Source: Flavobacterium seoulense (lineage in GTDB: Bacteria; Bacteroidota; Bacteroidia; Flavobacteriales; Flavobacteriaceae). Taken from it: a stretch of 64,000 nucleotides of DNA. A program made the position numbers and the translations under genes. Where the stretch lies: assembly GCF_000695795.1 (NCBI RefSeq), contig NZ_JNCA01000014.1:1-64000 (forward strand), in the 5' to 3' direction. The notes under the pieces are model-generated. The model worked only from the letters and a program-made list of their open reading frames with translations. It did not search any database and was not told where the DNA came from. Position 1 is the stretch's first letter, and each line of letters opens with the position of its first letter. Below, piece after piece: positions 47,599 to 57,609 of this stretch.

Positions 47599-47904
47599 TT
47601 AAACTTTGATTTCTACTTCAACTCCACTAGGCAATTCTAATTTCATTAAAGCATCGATAGTTTTAGATGAAGATGAATAAATATCAATTAATCTTTTATA
47701 TGACATTACTTCAAATTGCTCTCTTGCTTTTTTGTTTACGTGCGGAGAACGCAATACTGTAAACAATTTTTTGTGAGTTGGCAAAGGAATTGGTCCTGTT
47801 ACCACTGCTCCGGTAGTCTTAACCGTTTTTACAATCTTTTCAGCAGACTTATCTACCAACATATGATCGTAAGATTTTAATTTTATTCTGATTTTTTGAC
47901 TCAT
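47599..47904 (-). CDS. rpsJ: 30S ribosomal protein S10
   Basis: The 101-residue protein ([40 protein letters not shown]) is S10, which also serves as NusE in antitermination. Unusually for an S10 operon it sits behind fusA (11 nt) and is separated from rplC by 155 nt with a promoter, so it belongs to the str-type transcript here. Confidence 0.98.
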
Positions 47905-47915
47905 TTTCTTAAAGA

Positions 47916-50072
47916 TTAAGCGTTTCCTTTTGCTTTTTTGATTACTGCTTCTGAAATATTAGAAGGCGTTTCTGAATAGTGAGAGAATTCCATTGTAGAA
48001 GTAGCTCTACCAGAAGACAATGTTCTCAATGTAGTTACATATCCAAACATTTCCGATAAAGGCACATCAGCTTTAATAGTTTTCGCACCATTTCTATCAC
48101 CCATGTCATTAACCTGACCTCTACGACGGTTAATATCACCTACGATATCTCCCATGTTTTCTTCTGGCGTAATAACTTCCATTTTCATGATTGGCTCAAG
48201 AATAACAGCTCCAGCAGCTTTAGCCACTTCTCTATAACCCATTCTAGCCGCTAATTCAAAAGAAAGAGCATCAGAATCCACCGGATGGAAAGATCCGTCT
48301 AATAAAGTTACTTTTAAACTATCAACTTGGTATCCAGCCAAAGGACCTGTTTTCATAGCCTCACGGAAACCTTTTTCAACAGCAGGGATATATTCCTTAG
48401 GAACGTTACCACCTTTAACCTCATTCACAAACTGTAATCCAACTGGAACTTTACCATCAACTTCATCAGCAGGCTCAACTCTAAATACGATATCACCGAA
48501 TTTACCACGACCTCCAGATTGTTTCTTGTAAACCTCTCTATGTTGAGCTGATCTTGTAAACGCTTCTTTGTACTCAACCTGAGGCTCACCTTGGTTAACC
48601 TCAACTTTGAATTCACGTTTCATACGATCTACTAAGATATCTAAGTGAAGCTCACCCATACCAGAGATAATAGTTTGCCCAGAAGCCTCATCAGTTCTAA
48701 CCGTAAACGTTGGGTCTTCCTCAGCTAATTTAGCCAAAGCCATACCCATCTTATCTACGTCAGCCTTAGTTTTAGGCTCAATAGCAATACCAATTACCGG
48801 TGCAGGGAATTTCATAGACTCAAGAATAATTGGGTGTTTTTCATCACACAATGTATCTCCAGTTTTGATATCTTTAAATCCAACAGCAGCTCCAATATCT
48901 CCAGCCTCAATATATTCGATTGGATTTTGCTTGTTAGCATGCATTTGGTAGATACGAGAAATTCTTTCTTTATTTCCTGAACGAGTGTTTAAAACATAAG
49001 AACCAGCATCTAACCTTCCTGAGTAAGCACGGAAGAAAGCTAAACGACCTACGAACGGGTCAGTAGCAATTTTAAATGCTAAAGCAGCAAACGGCTCTTT
49101 AACATCTGGCTTACGCAAGATTTGAGTTTGATCTTCTTCTAACAATTCAGCATCGTCTGGATGAATTCCTTTGATACCTTCTTTATCCATTGGAGATGGC
49201 AAGTATTTACATACCGCATCTAACATGAATTGAACTCCTTTGTTTTTGAAAGAAGAACCAGCAATCATAGGAATGATAGCCATATCCATAGTTGCAGCTC
49301 TCAATGCATTGTTGATTTCTTCCTCAGTAATAGAGTTTTCATCTTCCATGTACTTATCTAAAAGATTCTCATCATAAGTAGCAATCTCTTCAATAAGGAT
49401 AGAACGATAATGTTTCACATCATCAACCATATCAGCAGGAATATCAACAATATCAAAAGTAGCTCCTTGAGTAGCATCATGCCATACAATAGCTTGATTT
49501 TTCACCAAGTCAACTACTCCTTTGAAATCATTCTCTTCACCAATTGGCAAAGTAATAGCAACTGCATTTGATTTCAACATATCTTTAACTTGTTGACAAA
49601 CTGCCAAGAAGTTAGAACCTTGACGGTCCATTTTATTTACGAATCCCATACGAGGAACTCTATATTGATCAGCAAGTCTCCAGTTAGTTTCTGATTGAGG
49701 CTCAACACCATCAACAGCAGAAAACAAGAAAACTAAACCATCAAGTACACGCAAAGAACGATTTACCTCTACAGTAAAGTCAACGTGCCCAGGAGTATCA
49801 ATAATATTAAAGTGGTACGGCAATGATTCTGGCAATAATTTACCTTGCTCAGTTGGAAAATTCCACTCACAAGTTGTAGCAGCAGAAGTAATAGTAATAC
49901 CTCTTTCTTGCTCTTGCGCCATCCAGTCCATTGTTGCTGCACCATCGTGCACCTCACCAATTTTATGTGATTTACCTGTATAAAAAAGAATACGCTCAGT
50001 TGTTGTTGTTTTACCAGCATCAATGTGAGCAGCAATTCCTATATTTCTTGTATATTTTAAGTCTCTAGCCAT
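47916..50072 (-). CDS. fusA: Elongation factor G
   Basis: The 718-residue GTPase has G1 [13 protein letters not shown]3 [10 protein letters not shown]4 NKMDR, and domains II-V through the C-terminal segment [20 protein letters not shown]. It drives translocation and, with RRF, recycling. It lies between rpsG (11 nt) and rpsJ (11 nt); no tuf gene follows. Confidence 0.98.
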   Translation of the reverse strand: MARDLKYTRNIGIAAHIDAGKTTTTERILFYTGKSHKIGEVHDGAATMDWMAQEQERGITITSAATTCEWNFPTEQGKLLPESLPYHFNIIDTPGHVDFTVEVNRSLRVLDGLVFLFSAVDGVEPQSETNWRLADQYRVPRMGFVNKMDRQGSNFLAVCQQVKDMLKSNAVAITLPIGEENDFKGVVDLVKNQAIVWHDATQGATFDIVDIPADMVDDVKHYRSILIEEIATYDENLLDKYMEDENSITEEEINNALRAATMDMAIIPMIAGSSFKNKGVQFMLDAVCKYLPSPMDKEGIKGIHPDDAELLEEDQTQILRKPDVKEPFAALAFKIATDPFVGRLAFFRAYSGRLDAGSYVLNTRSGNKERISRIYQMHANKQNPIEYIEAGDIGAAVGFKDIKTGDTLCDEKHPIILESMKFPAPVIGIAIEPKTKADVDKMGMALAKLAEEDPTFTVRTDEASGQTIISGMGELHLDILVDRMKREFKVEVNQGEPQVEYKEAFTRSAQHREVYKKQSGGRGKFGDIVFRVEPADEVDGKVPVGLQFVNEVKGGNVPKEYIPAVEKGFREAMKTGPLAGYQVDSLKVTLLDGSFHPVDSDALSFELAARMGYREVAKAAGAVILEPIMKMEVITPEENMGDIVGDINRRRGQVNDMGDRNGAKTIKADVPLSEMFGYVTTLRTLSSGRATSTMEFSHYSETPSNISEAVIKKAKGNA

Positions 50073-50083
50073 TTCTTTATGAA

Positions 50084-50560
50084 TTAAAATCTAAAGTGAG
50101 AGAAAGCTTTATTAGCCTCTGCCATTTTGTGAGTATCCATTCTTTTCTTAACAGCAGCTCCTTCTTCTTTAGCCGCAGCTAAACACTCAGAAGCCAACCT
50201 TTGAGCCATTGACTTTTCGTTTCTTCTTCTAGAATAAAGTATCAACCACTTCATTGCCATAGAAATTTTTCTGTCTGGACGAATTTGCATTGGAATTTGA
50301 AATGTAGCTCCACCTACTCTACGACTACGTACTTCTACGTGAGGCATAACGTTAGTCAAAGCATCTTTCCAGATTTCTAATGAAGTTTTTTCGTCATTTT
50401 GCTTTTTAGTTTCAATGATATCAATTGCATCATAAAAAACTTTAAAAGCTGTAGATTTTTTACCATCCCACATTAAGTTGTTCACAAAACGCGTTACCAG
50501 CTGATCATTAAATCTTGGATCTGGTAAAAGTGGTCTCTTTTTTGCCGCTCTTTTTCTCAT
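50084..50560 (-). CDS. rpsG: 30S ribosomal protein S7
   Basis: The 158-residue protein ([40 protein letters not shown]) is S7, the head-assembly initiator that contacts E-site tRNA. The gap to rpsL (115 nt) is largely filled with a heptamer-period repeat instead of the usual short spacer. Confidence 0.98.
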   Translation of the reverse strand: MRKRAAKKRPLLPDPRFNDQLVTRFVNNLMWDGKKSTAFKVFYDAIDIIETKKQNDEKTSLEIWKDALTNVMPHVEVRSRRVGGATFQIPMQIRPDRKISMAMKWLILYSRRRNEKSMAQRLASECLAAAKEEGAAVKKRMDTHKMAEANKAFSHFRF

Positions 50561-50579
50561 GTCTTTTTTTTAATAAAAA

Positions 50580-50669
50580 GTTATGGGTTATCCGTTAAAT
50601 GTTAGTGTTAGAGATTTTAACTCATGTCTCAATCCTAACCCTCAACTCCTAACCTCCAACTCTTAACGT
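50580..50669. repeat. Heptamer-period array in the rpsL-rpsG gap
   Basis: Units GTTATGG, GTTATCC, GTTAAAT, GTTAGTG open the element. After one 6-nt slip, CTCATGT, CTCAATC, CTAACCC, TCAACTC, CTAACCT, CCAACTC, TTAACGT follow in register at 50621-50669. As at 22942-22997, the first half is GTTA-rich and the second half TAAC/CAAC-rich. Confidence 0.7.
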
Positions 50670-50675
50670 TTTAAA

Positions 50676-51059
50676 TTACTTTTTTGCTTCTTTTGGGCGT
50701 TTAGCACCATACTTAGATCTTCTTTGCGTTCTTCCGGCAACACCTGATGTATCAAGCGCACCACGAACGATGTGATATCTAACTCCTGGTAAATCTTTTA
50801 CCCTTCCACCCCTAACTAATACTATCGAGTGCTCTTGTAGATTGTGACCTTCACCTGGGATGTAAGCATTCACTTCATTACCATTTGTCAAACGTACACG
50901 CGCTACTTTACGCATCGCTGAGTTTGGTTTTTTTGGTGTAGTAGTGTAAACACGCGTACAAACTCCTCTTCGTTGAGGGCAAGAATCTAAAGCAACCGAT
51001 TTACTCTTCTTAGTTATCTGAGTTCTTCCTGTTCTTACTAATTGTTGAATTGTTGGCAT
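50676..51059 (-). CDS. rpsL: 30S ribosomal protein S12
   Basis: The 127-residue protein ([58 protein letters not shown]) is S12, part of the decoding centre. The lysines in TPKKPNS and GGRVKDLP, whose changes give streptomycin resistance, are the wild-type residues. It is first in the str-type transcript and has a strong promoter match upstream. Confidence 0.98.
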
Positions 51060-51351
51060 AATTAATACTAAAAATTATTATGTAAATATAAATCCCGCTT
51101 TTTACGGGGTTGCAAATGTATAAATTATTTTTTACTCTACAAATGTTAATCCATTAATTTTCAACAAGATTATATACCAGCATAAAATATTAAAAAAAAG
51201 ACAATGTTTTTATAACATTTGATTTAAAAAAAAGCAGTAATCATTAAGTCATTCTCAAAAAACACAGCAAAATCAAAAAACAATCAGCAAACACTAGGAT
51301 GTTTAACAAAAAATTAAGAAATTTACAGCAAGAACCCAAATAACAAATTAA
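51060..51351. promoter_or_regulatory. Divergent intergenic region with rpsL promoter
   Basis: On the minus strand TTG (51142-51140), a 19-nt spacer and TACATTTG (51120-51113) form a full promoter for the rpsL transcript. A CCCG-loop-CGGG hairpin (about 51093-51109) lies in the 53-nt leader. On the plus strand, towards susC, only an imperfect -7 candidate (AACATTTG near 51224-51231) was seen, with no -33 partner. Confidence 0.7.
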
Positions 51352-54300
51352 ATGAAAGTAAAAATCAAAAAATTATTACTACTGGCAATAGTAATAATAA
51401 CTCAGTTTTCTTACGCACAAGAAAGAGCCGTAACAGGAATTGTCTCAGACAATGCTGGACTACCCCTACCAGGCGTTAGCGTTTTGATCAAAGGAACACA
51501 ATCAAGTACACAAACAGATTTTGATGGCAAATTCAGCATCAAAGCTTCTCCTTCCCAAACACTAGTTTTTAGTTATATTGGCATGAAACCCCAAGAAAGA
51601 CTAGCCAATTCAACTACAATATCCGTAAAACTAGCAGAAGATGCTGTAGAATTAGAAAGCGTAGTTGTTACGGCTTTAGGAATTAAAAGATCTGAAAAAA
51701 CACTTGGGTACGCAGTGTCAAAAATAACCTCAGACGAAATTTCAAAATCAGGAGAACAAAACGTAATGCAAGCCTTAGCTGGAAAAGCTGCAGGTGTTCA
51801 AGTTATTGGATCAGGAGGTACACCTGGAGCTTCTAGTAAAATCATCATTAGAGGAGTTAACACCATCACAGGTTCTTCAGATCCTTTAATAGTAATTGAT
51901 GGCGTACCAATTGACAACACTACCAGCCAAACTACAGCAGGAGACAATCCTTTTAACGCTGATTTGTCCGGAATTAACAACTCTAACAGAGCATTGGACA
52001 TCAATCCTGACGACATAGAAAGCGTAAGCATACTTAAAGGACCAGCTGCAGCTGCCCTTTATGGAGAAAGAGCAGGTAACGGTGTTATTCTTTACACTAC
52101 AAAAAAAGGAAAAATTGGTAAAGGTTTAGGAATTGATTTCTCAACCTCCCTAGCTATTGACAAAGTAAGTCAATTGCCATCTAGACAAAATAAATATGCT
52201 CAAGGTGACATTAACACAACCACAAAAATTCCTGAGTACAGAACAAACACTCCACAAAGTTGGGGACCGACTGCTGAGTCTTTAGGAATACCAATGTATG
52301 ACAATGTTGGAAACTTTTTCAAAGAAGGTTTAACTTATACAAACAACATTTCTTTTTATGGTGGTGATAACAAAGCTACTTATAGAGCTTCTTATGGAAA
52401 TGTTACACAAACAGGAATGATTCCTGAAACTGGATTAAAAAGAAATACTTTAAGAATCGTAGGAGACTTAAAACTAAGCGAAAAATGGAAAACAGGTGGT
52501 AGTTTACAATACACTCACACCACCAACACTTTAGCACAAAACGGAAGTAATGTTTCTGGGGTGATGCTTAGTTTATTACGTTCAGTAGGAAGCTACGATC
52601 TAAGAAATTATAAAGACGCTGAAGGAAACAATACTAACTATTTTGGGTCTTATGATAACCCATATTTTACAGTAAACGAAAATCCGGCCACAAGTGACGT
52701 TAACCGTGTATTCGGTAACATGTTTTTAACTTACACACCAGCTGACTGGTTATCTTTAACAGCAAAAGCAGGTATTGATACCTACTCAGATTATCGAAAA
52801 CAAATTTTTGCAATCTCATCAAACGGTGATAATCTTGGTGGTATTGGAGAAGTAGCTCTTAACAACATCACCAACAAACAATATTATGCTGATTTTATTG
52901 CATCTGGTTTGTTACCATTAGATTCTGAATGGCTAAAAATCAATTACACAGCAGGTCTTAACTTACGTTCTTCTCAAGAAACCAATGTGTTTTCAAGAGG
53001 TAAAGAACTTGCTGTAAGAGGAAATTACAACCTGTCTAATGCAACACAATTATTTACTTCAAACGAAGACGAAAATATAATGTCAAGAGCATTATTTGGA
53101 CAATTAGAATTTGACATTAAAAATCAATTATTCGTTACAGGATCTGTAAGAAAAGAATGGTCTTCAACTTACGGAACTTCAGTAAACAGTGCCATATTTC
53201 CTGCTGCATCAGCAGCTTGGATTCTAACTAGTACTTTCGACTTACCTGAAGTAATCAATTTTGTAAAATTAAGCTATGGTTATGGTGAGGTTGGTATAGC
53301 ACCGCAAGCTTACAAAACACTTAGCACCTACACCCAACCTTTTATGACAGATGGTTTTACCGATGGACTTTCTTTTCCTTACAATCAAGTTAACGGAATG
53401 ACACTTGAAGGTAGCCTAGGAAATCAAAATTTAAAACCAGAAAGAGTATTAGGTCATGAATTAGGATTAAGTACTAAATTTCTTGAAAACCGCTTAACTT
53501 TTGACATTAATGCATACTACAAAACTTCAAAAGACTTATTAATTACTTTACCATTACCTACTTCAAGCGGATTTTCATCAGTATATCAAAACGCTGCAGA
53601 ATTAGTTAATAAAGGTCTTGAAATTGAGCTAGGATATGACATTTTCAACAAAAGCAATCCATTTCAATGGAACATTAACCTGAATTGGTCTAAAAACGAA
53701 AATGAAGTTACCGATATAGCAGGAGGTTTAAATGAAGTTGAAATTGAAGCAGCATTTGGTTCGATAGGATATTACGCAGTAAAAGGACAACCTTTAGGTA
53801 GTTTTTATGGAAGAAAATGGGCTCGTGACGACAATGGCAATAAAATTATTGGTAGCGATGGTTTAGCTATAATTGCTGATGAAGTTGGAAACCTAGGTAA
53901 TTCAGCACCAAAATGGACAGGAGGACTTAGAAACACTTTCTCATATAAAAGAGTAACAATTTCAGGTTTATTAGATTTTAGACACGGCGGCGCTGTATAC
54001 AACGGAACGCTTGCAAGACTACATAATTTTGGAGTTTCTGAAGCTTCAGCAGACAGAGAGCGTACCTATATTATTGATGGTGTTAAAGAAGACGGAACAA
54101 CCAACAACATCTCAATAAGTGCTCAGGATTATTACAGAAAATACCTAGGAGATGGTGGTGGAGCTGAAGAACAAGCAGTAACTGATGTAAACTGGATCAG
54201 ATTAAGAGATGTTACCTTAAGCTATGATTTCAATGTAAAACGCTTTTCATTTCTTAATTCAGCACAAATCTCATTCACTGGAAGAAATCTATGGCTAAAT

Positions 54301-54426
54301 ACTAACTATAAAGGTGTTGATCCTGAAACAAGTTTAACAGGAGCAGGATCTAGAATTAACGGATTAGATTATTTCAACAATCCAGGAAGCAAATCATTCA
54401 TCATGTCTCTTAAAGTTGGTTTCTAA
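51352..54426 (+). CDS. SusC/RagA-family TonB-dependent outer-membrane transporter
   Basis: The 1024-residue protein has a signal peptide (LLLLAIVIITQFSYAQ), a carboxypeptidase-regulatory-like domain (VTGIVSDNAGLPLPGVSVLI, about 27-105), a plug domain with VMQALAGKAAGVQV and the SusC motif IRGVNTITGSSDPLIVIDGV, and a long beta-barrel ending in aromatic F (SFIMSLKVGF). It should import a nutrient with the SusD lipoprotein encoded 16 nt downstream. No sigma/anti-sigma pair or hydrolase accompanies it, so the substrate is unknown. Confidence 0.95.
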   Translation: MKVKIKKLLLLAIVIITQFSYAQERAVTGIVSDNAGLPLPGVSVLIKGTQSSTQTDFDGKFSIKASPSQTLVFSYIGMKPQERLANSTTISVKLAEDAVELESVVVTALGIKRSEKTLGYAVSKITSDEISKSGEQNVMQALAGKAAGVQVIGSGGTPGASSKIIIRGVNTITGSSDPLIVIDGVPIDNTTSQTTAGDNPFNADLSGINNSNRALDINPDDIESVSILKGPAAAALYGERAGNGVILYTTKKGKIGKGLGIDFSTSLAIDKVSQLPSRQNKYAQGDINTTTKIPEYRTNTPQSWGPTAESLGIPMYDNVGNFFKEGLTYTNNISFYGGDNKATYRASYGNVTQTGMIPETGLKRNTLRIVGDLKLSEKWKTGGSLQYTHTTNTLAQNGSNVSGVMLSLLRSVGSYDLRNYKDAEGNNTNYFGSYDNPYFTVNENPATSDVNRVFGNMFLTYTPADWLSLTAKAGIDTYSDYRKQIFAISSNGDNLGGIGEVALNNITNKQYYADFIASGLLPLDSEWLKINYTAGLNLRSSQETNVFSRGKELAVRGNYNLSNATQLFTSNEDENIMSRALFGQLEFDIKNQLFVTGSVRKEWSSTYGTSVNSAIFPAASAAWILTSTFDLPEVINFVKLSYGYGEVGIAPQAYKTLSTYTQPFMTDGFTDGLSFPYNQVNGMTLEGSLGNQNLKPERVLGHELGLSTKFLENRLTFDINAYYKTSKDLLITLPLPTSSGFSSVYQNAAELVNKGLEIELGYDIFNKSNPFQWNINLNWSKNENEVTDIAGGLNEVEIEAAFGSIGYYAVKGQPLGSFYGRKWARDDNGNKIIGSDGLAIIADEVGNLGNSAPKWTGGLRNTFSYKRVTISGLLDFRHGGAVYNGTLARLHNFGVSEASADRERTYIIDGVKEDGTTNNISISAQDYYRKYLGDGGGAEEQAVTDVNWIRLRDVTLSYDFNVKRFSFLNSAQISFTGRNLWLNTNYKGVDPETSLTGAGSRINGLDYFNNPGSKSFIMSLKVGF

Positions 54427-54442
54427 TATAAAAAAAATAAAA

Positions 54443-55846
54443 ATGAAAAAATATATCAAAACAATACTATTATCAACACTAAGCGCTGGCTTCTTATTTA
54501 GTTGCCAATCAGAGTTAGATAATTTTAACGAAAACCCAAATGAGCCAACCACAACAACACCTAGCTTACTATTATCAGCTATGGAAGTGTCTACATTTTC
54601 GACACACACGAGTGGATTAATAAGAACTTCAAATATTTTTGATCAACATCTTGCCGGAACAAGTATTGGACAATTAGGCGAACTTCAACGCTATATTCTC
54701 ACCGAACAAGACTTAAATAATGAATGGAATACTCTATATGGGACAACACTTGTATCTGGTCATATATTAAATCGTGATTTTGCCGATGATTATCCTTACT
54801 ACAATGGTATTGGCCAAATATTAACTGCTATTAACCTTGGATACGCGACTGATCTTTGGGGAGATGTACCTTATGATGAAGCTTTTTTAGCTGAAGAAGG
54901 AAATAGAACTCCAGCTTATAATACTCAGGAACAAATCTATCAAAGATTACAAACAATTTTAGATAATGCTATTACAAATCTAAACAAACCAGAATCTAGT
55001 AACATTTCAGTACCTGATAAAGCTGATTATATTTTTAACGGTGATGTTGAAAAATGGATTAAAGTTGCCTATGTTTTAAAAGCCAGGTTTGCATTAAGAT
55101 TAACTGAAGTTGACAATAATGCTGCTCAAAAAGCTTTAGATTTTATAACAGCATCAGGAATGACATCAAACTCTGATGACGCCAATACTTTTTTCCCAGG
55201 AACAGCAAACGGCCTTAATCAATGGAATGCTCTTGACATAAGCCGTGAAAATTACCTAAAAACCGGTGCTTTTTTTGTTGATGCCTTAAAAAACAACAAT
55301 GATCCAAGGTTAGCATTCTCGATAGCTAACTCTAATAAAGATGCAGATGGAAAACCTATTCTTCCTGCAATTTATGTTGGGAATGCTCCAGACGATTTAT
55401 CTACTACTTCATCTTCTTACATTGGGCCAGCCTATGCAAGTCCTAGCTCTCCTATTGGAATTGTAACTTATGCAGAAGCAAAATTCATTGAAGCTGAAGC
55501 AAAACTTAGATTAAGTCAAAATGCCAAACCTGCATTAGAAGAAGCTATTGCTGCTTCTGTATTAAAAGTGACAGGCACAAATGCAACTCCAAGTTTCTTA
55601 GCTGCAGCTACATCGACTGTTAACTTAGCAACAATTATTCAACAAAAATACAATGCTCTTTTCTTAACTATGGAACCTTACAACGACTATAGAAGAACTG
55701 GTTTGCCTGCTTTGATTCCTAATCAAAACACTAACACCAAAGCAATCCCTGTTAGATTCCCTACACCTTCAGAAGAAAGAATCTACAACCCAAAAGCAAC
55801 AGTTGTTAGTAATGTTACCACAAAAGTATGGTGGGATAAAAACTAA
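54443..55846 (+). CDS. SusD/RagB-family substrate-binding lipoprotein
   Basis: The protein of about 467 residues has a lipoprotein signal with C21 (LSAGFLFSC), then DNFNENPNEPTT typical of the SusD-like_2 group, TPR-like helices (GIGQILTAINLGYATDLWGD; YQRLQTILDNAI) and the AEAKFIEAEAKLRLSQ helix. A TTG start at 54416 would overlap susC, but ATG 54443 places the lipobox correctly. It caps the SusC barrel and captures substrate at the cell surface. Length and order are normal, and a terminator follows at 55871-55903. Confidence 0.93.
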   Translation: MKKYIKTILLSTLSAGFLFSCQSELDNFNENPNEPTTTTPSLLLSAMEVSTFSTHTSGLIRTSNIFDQHLAGTSIGQLGELQRYILTEQDLNNEWNTLYGTTLVSGHILNRDFADDYPYYNGIGQILTAINLGYATDLWGDVPYDEAFLAEEGNRTPAYNTQEQIYQRLQTILDNAITNLNKPESSNISVPDKADYIFNGDVEKWIKVAYVLKARFALRLTEVDNNAAQKALDFITASGMTSNSDDANTFFPGTANGLNQWNALDISRENYLKTGAFFVDALKNNNDPRLAFSIANSNKDADGKPILPAIYVGNAPDDLSTTSSSYIGPAYASPSSPIGIVTYAEAKFIEAEAKLRLSQNAKPALEEAIAASVLKVTGTNATPSFLAAATSTVNLATIIQQKYNALFLTMEPYNDYRRTGLPALIPNQNTNTKAIPVRFPTPSEERIYNPKATVVSNVTTKVWWDKN

Positions 55847-55870
55847 TTTAAACACCTAACATTTTTAATA

Positions 55871-55903
55871 AAAACCATCCGCCGAGGCGAATGGTTTTTT
55901 TAT
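55871..55903 (+). terminator. Intrinsic terminator after susD
   Basis: AAAACCAT and CGC (55871-55882) pair with GCG and ATGGTTTT (55887-55898) with one C-A mismatch between them and a short CGAG loop. The 3' arm runs into a T tract. Confidence 0.8.
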
Positions 55904-55910
55904 ATATTTG
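55903..55910 (+). promoter_or_regulatory. -7 element immediately before rlmB
   Basis: TATATTTG fits TAnnTTTG exactly and ends 4 nt before the rlmB ATG. It directly follows the T run of the susD terminator. A leaderless mRNA is likely. No -33 TTG is at the usual distance. Confidence 0.45.
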
Positions 55911-55914
55911 CGCC

Positions 55915-56649
55915 ATGGAAAAAGAACATCAAATATTCGGGATTAGAGCCATTATAGAAGCAATTCAAGCAGGCACAACAATAGACAAAGTATACATTCA
56001 AAAAGAAGCTTCTGGCGAATTGATGAAAGACTTAATGAAAGTCATGAAACGTGCTAATGTTAACTTTTCCTATGTTCCTGTTGAGAAATTGAACAAACTT
56101 ACCCCTAATAATCATCAAGGGGCTGTTGCTTCAATCTCTCCTATTTCATTTTTTGACTTAGAAACTTTGATTGAAACAGTTATCGAAAATGGTAAAAAAC
56201 CATTATTTTTAATTCTTGACCAAATTTCAGATGCACGTAATTTTGGCGCTATTATCAGAACTGCCGAATGTACCGGAGTAAACGGAATTATCATCCAAAA
56301 ATCAGGTTCTGCTCCTGTAAATGGTGATACTGTTAAAACTTCTGCCGGTGCGGTTTTTAATATTCCAATTTGTAAAGTCGAACACATTAAAGACGCTATC
56401 TTTCTTTTACAGGGAAGCGGGATAAAAACTGTTGCCGCAACTGAAAAAACAGATGACACTATTTACAATGTAGATCTAAAAGAAGGAGTTGCTATTATTA
56501 TGGGTTCTGAAGACCGCGGCGTAAATCCTTCTGTTCTGAAAATTGTAGATGAGAAAGCAAAATTGCCAATGTTTGGAACAATCGGTTCATTAAACGTATC
56601 TGTAGCTTGTGGAGCATTTTTATACGAGGCGGTAAGACAGAGAAGCTAA
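55915..56649 (+). CDS. rlmB: TrmH/SpoU-family 23S rRNA 2'-O-methyltransferase (RlmB type)
   Basis: The 244-residue protein has the SpoU substrate-binding domain (MEKEHQIFGIRAIIEAI) and the SPOUT knot with motif 1 (DARNFGAIIRTAE), motif 2 (IIMGSEDRGV) and motif 3 (GSLNVSVACGAFLYEAV). RlmB methylates the 2'-OH of G2251 in 23S rRNA; the assignment within TrmH proteins is by overall likeness. An upstream in-frame ATG at 55891 lies inside the susD terminator and before the -7 box, so ATG 55915 was chosen. Confidence 0.92.
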   Translation: MEKEHQIFGIRAIIEAIQAGTTIDKVYIQKEASGELMKDLMKVMKRANVNFSYVPVEKLNKLTPNNHQGAVASISPISFFDLETLIETVIENGKKPLFLILDQISDARNFGAIIRTAECTGVNGIIIQKSGSAPVNGDTVKTSAGAVFNIPICKVEHIKDAIFLLQGSGIKTVAATEKTDDTIYNVDLKEGVAIIMGSEDRGVNPSVLKIVDEKAKLPMFGTIGSLNVSVACGAFLYEAVRQRS

Positions 56650-56685
56650 TGATTTTAGATTGCAGATTTAAGCTTTAAAACATAT

Positions 56686-56722
56686 AAAACGAATTAAGAC
56701 TCTGGTTTTGATTCGTTTTTTT
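56686..56722 (+). terminator. Intrinsic terminator of rlmB inside the convergent gene
   Basis: AAAACGAAT (56686-56694) pairs with ATTCGTTTT (56711-56719), and a T tract follows. The 3' arm and T tract lie within the last codons of the convergent rhomboid gene. Confidence 0.75.
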
Positions 56723-57470
56723 CATTTGGAATAATATCATAATTTACTTCCTGACTGGAAATATAATAATAATTCGAAAAAGTGTCAAACTCCTCTTCTT
56801 CTATTTTTGGAAGATTTACAAAATTACCGCCCTCATCAAATCGCTGCATAAACTTATCTTCTGCAGGATTATAATCAGGCATTTCCCATTCGTATTTTGG
56901 GACTTTTTTAAATTCAGGCGTTTGGTATAAAACAGCCAAAACAAAGCCAGTTATCAAACCTGCCAAATGTCCTTCCCAGGAAACACTATCATCAACCTTT
57001 GGAAAAACATACCAAATCATCCCACCATACATTATAATTACTGCTAAGGACAAAGCTACCAAACGATAATATTTCGTTAGTATCCCTTTGATAAAAATAA
57101 AAGCAAACAACACATAAATCAAACTGCTTGCGCCAATATGGTAACTTTCTCTCCCAATTAACCAGGTTAAAATTCCTGAAAATAAAATTCCGTAACCAAT
57201 AACCGGAATTGATAATTTCGAATAAAAGAACTTTAAAGCAGCTAACAAAACCAAAAGCGGAATCGAATTATTATAAAGATGATTTAAATCAGAATGGATA
57301 AAAGGGCTAAAAATTACGCCTTGTAATCCTGAGAAAGTCCGTGGATAAATTCCGTTTTCGACAAAATCAAAATCAAAACGGATTTCGAGCCAATACACAA
57401 ACCAAAGGAACAACACGAAAAAAAGTGGCAATCCTATAACCCAGTTTGTAAATTTGAAATGCTTATCCAT
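56694..57470 (-). CDS. Rhomboid-family intramembrane serine protease
   Basis: The 258-residue protein has six likely membrane helices with the rhomboid residues: HSDLNHLYNN (59-68), the catalytic serine S115 in GASS, and H168 in EGHLAG. After the last helix (about 182) comes a 75-residue acidic cytoplasmic tail (PKYEWEMPDYNPAEDKF, IEEEEFDTF). Rhomboids cleave membrane proteins within or near their membrane segments. The substrate is unknown. It is convergent with rlmB and divergent from rarA. Confidence 0.88.
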   Translation of the reverse strand: MDKHFKFTNWVIGLPLFFVLFLWFVYWLEIRFDFDFVENGIYPRTFSGLQGVIFSPFIHSDLNHLYNNSIPLLVLLAALKFFYSKLSIPVIGYGILFSGILTWLIGRESYHIGASSLIYVLFAFIFIKGILTKYYRLVALSLAVIIMYGGMIWYVFPKVDDSVSWEGHLAGLITGFVLAVLYQTPEFKKVPKYEWEMPDYNPAEDKFMQRFDEGGNFVNLPKIEEEEFDTFSNYYYISSQEVNYDIIPNEKNESKPES

Positions 57471-57561
57471 TTTATTTTTAGAAAATTTAAATCAATTATG
57501 TAACCAAAAAACAATATAATGCTATTTTGTCATAAAGTTGTTTCGGTAATTCGAATATTTG

Positions 57562-57592
57562 TTGATGAAATAGCTTTAATGTCATAAATTTG
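57562..57592 (+). promoter_or_regulatory. Promoter of rarA
   Basis: TTG (57562-57564), a 20-nt spacer and TAAATTTG (57585-57592) match both promoter elements. The -7 box ends 17 nt before the rarA ATG. Confidence 0.75.
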
Positions 57593-57609
57593 GAATTCAG
57601 AAAAAACAA

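Noticed and set aside
54416..54442. SusD start at an upstream TTG overlapping susC
   Set aside because: The extension puts extra residues before a normal lipoprotein signal peptide; ATG 54443 gives the expected lipobox position.
55891..55914. rlmB start at an upstream ATG
   Set aside because: That ATG lies in the 3' arm of the susD terminator and upstream of the -7 box.
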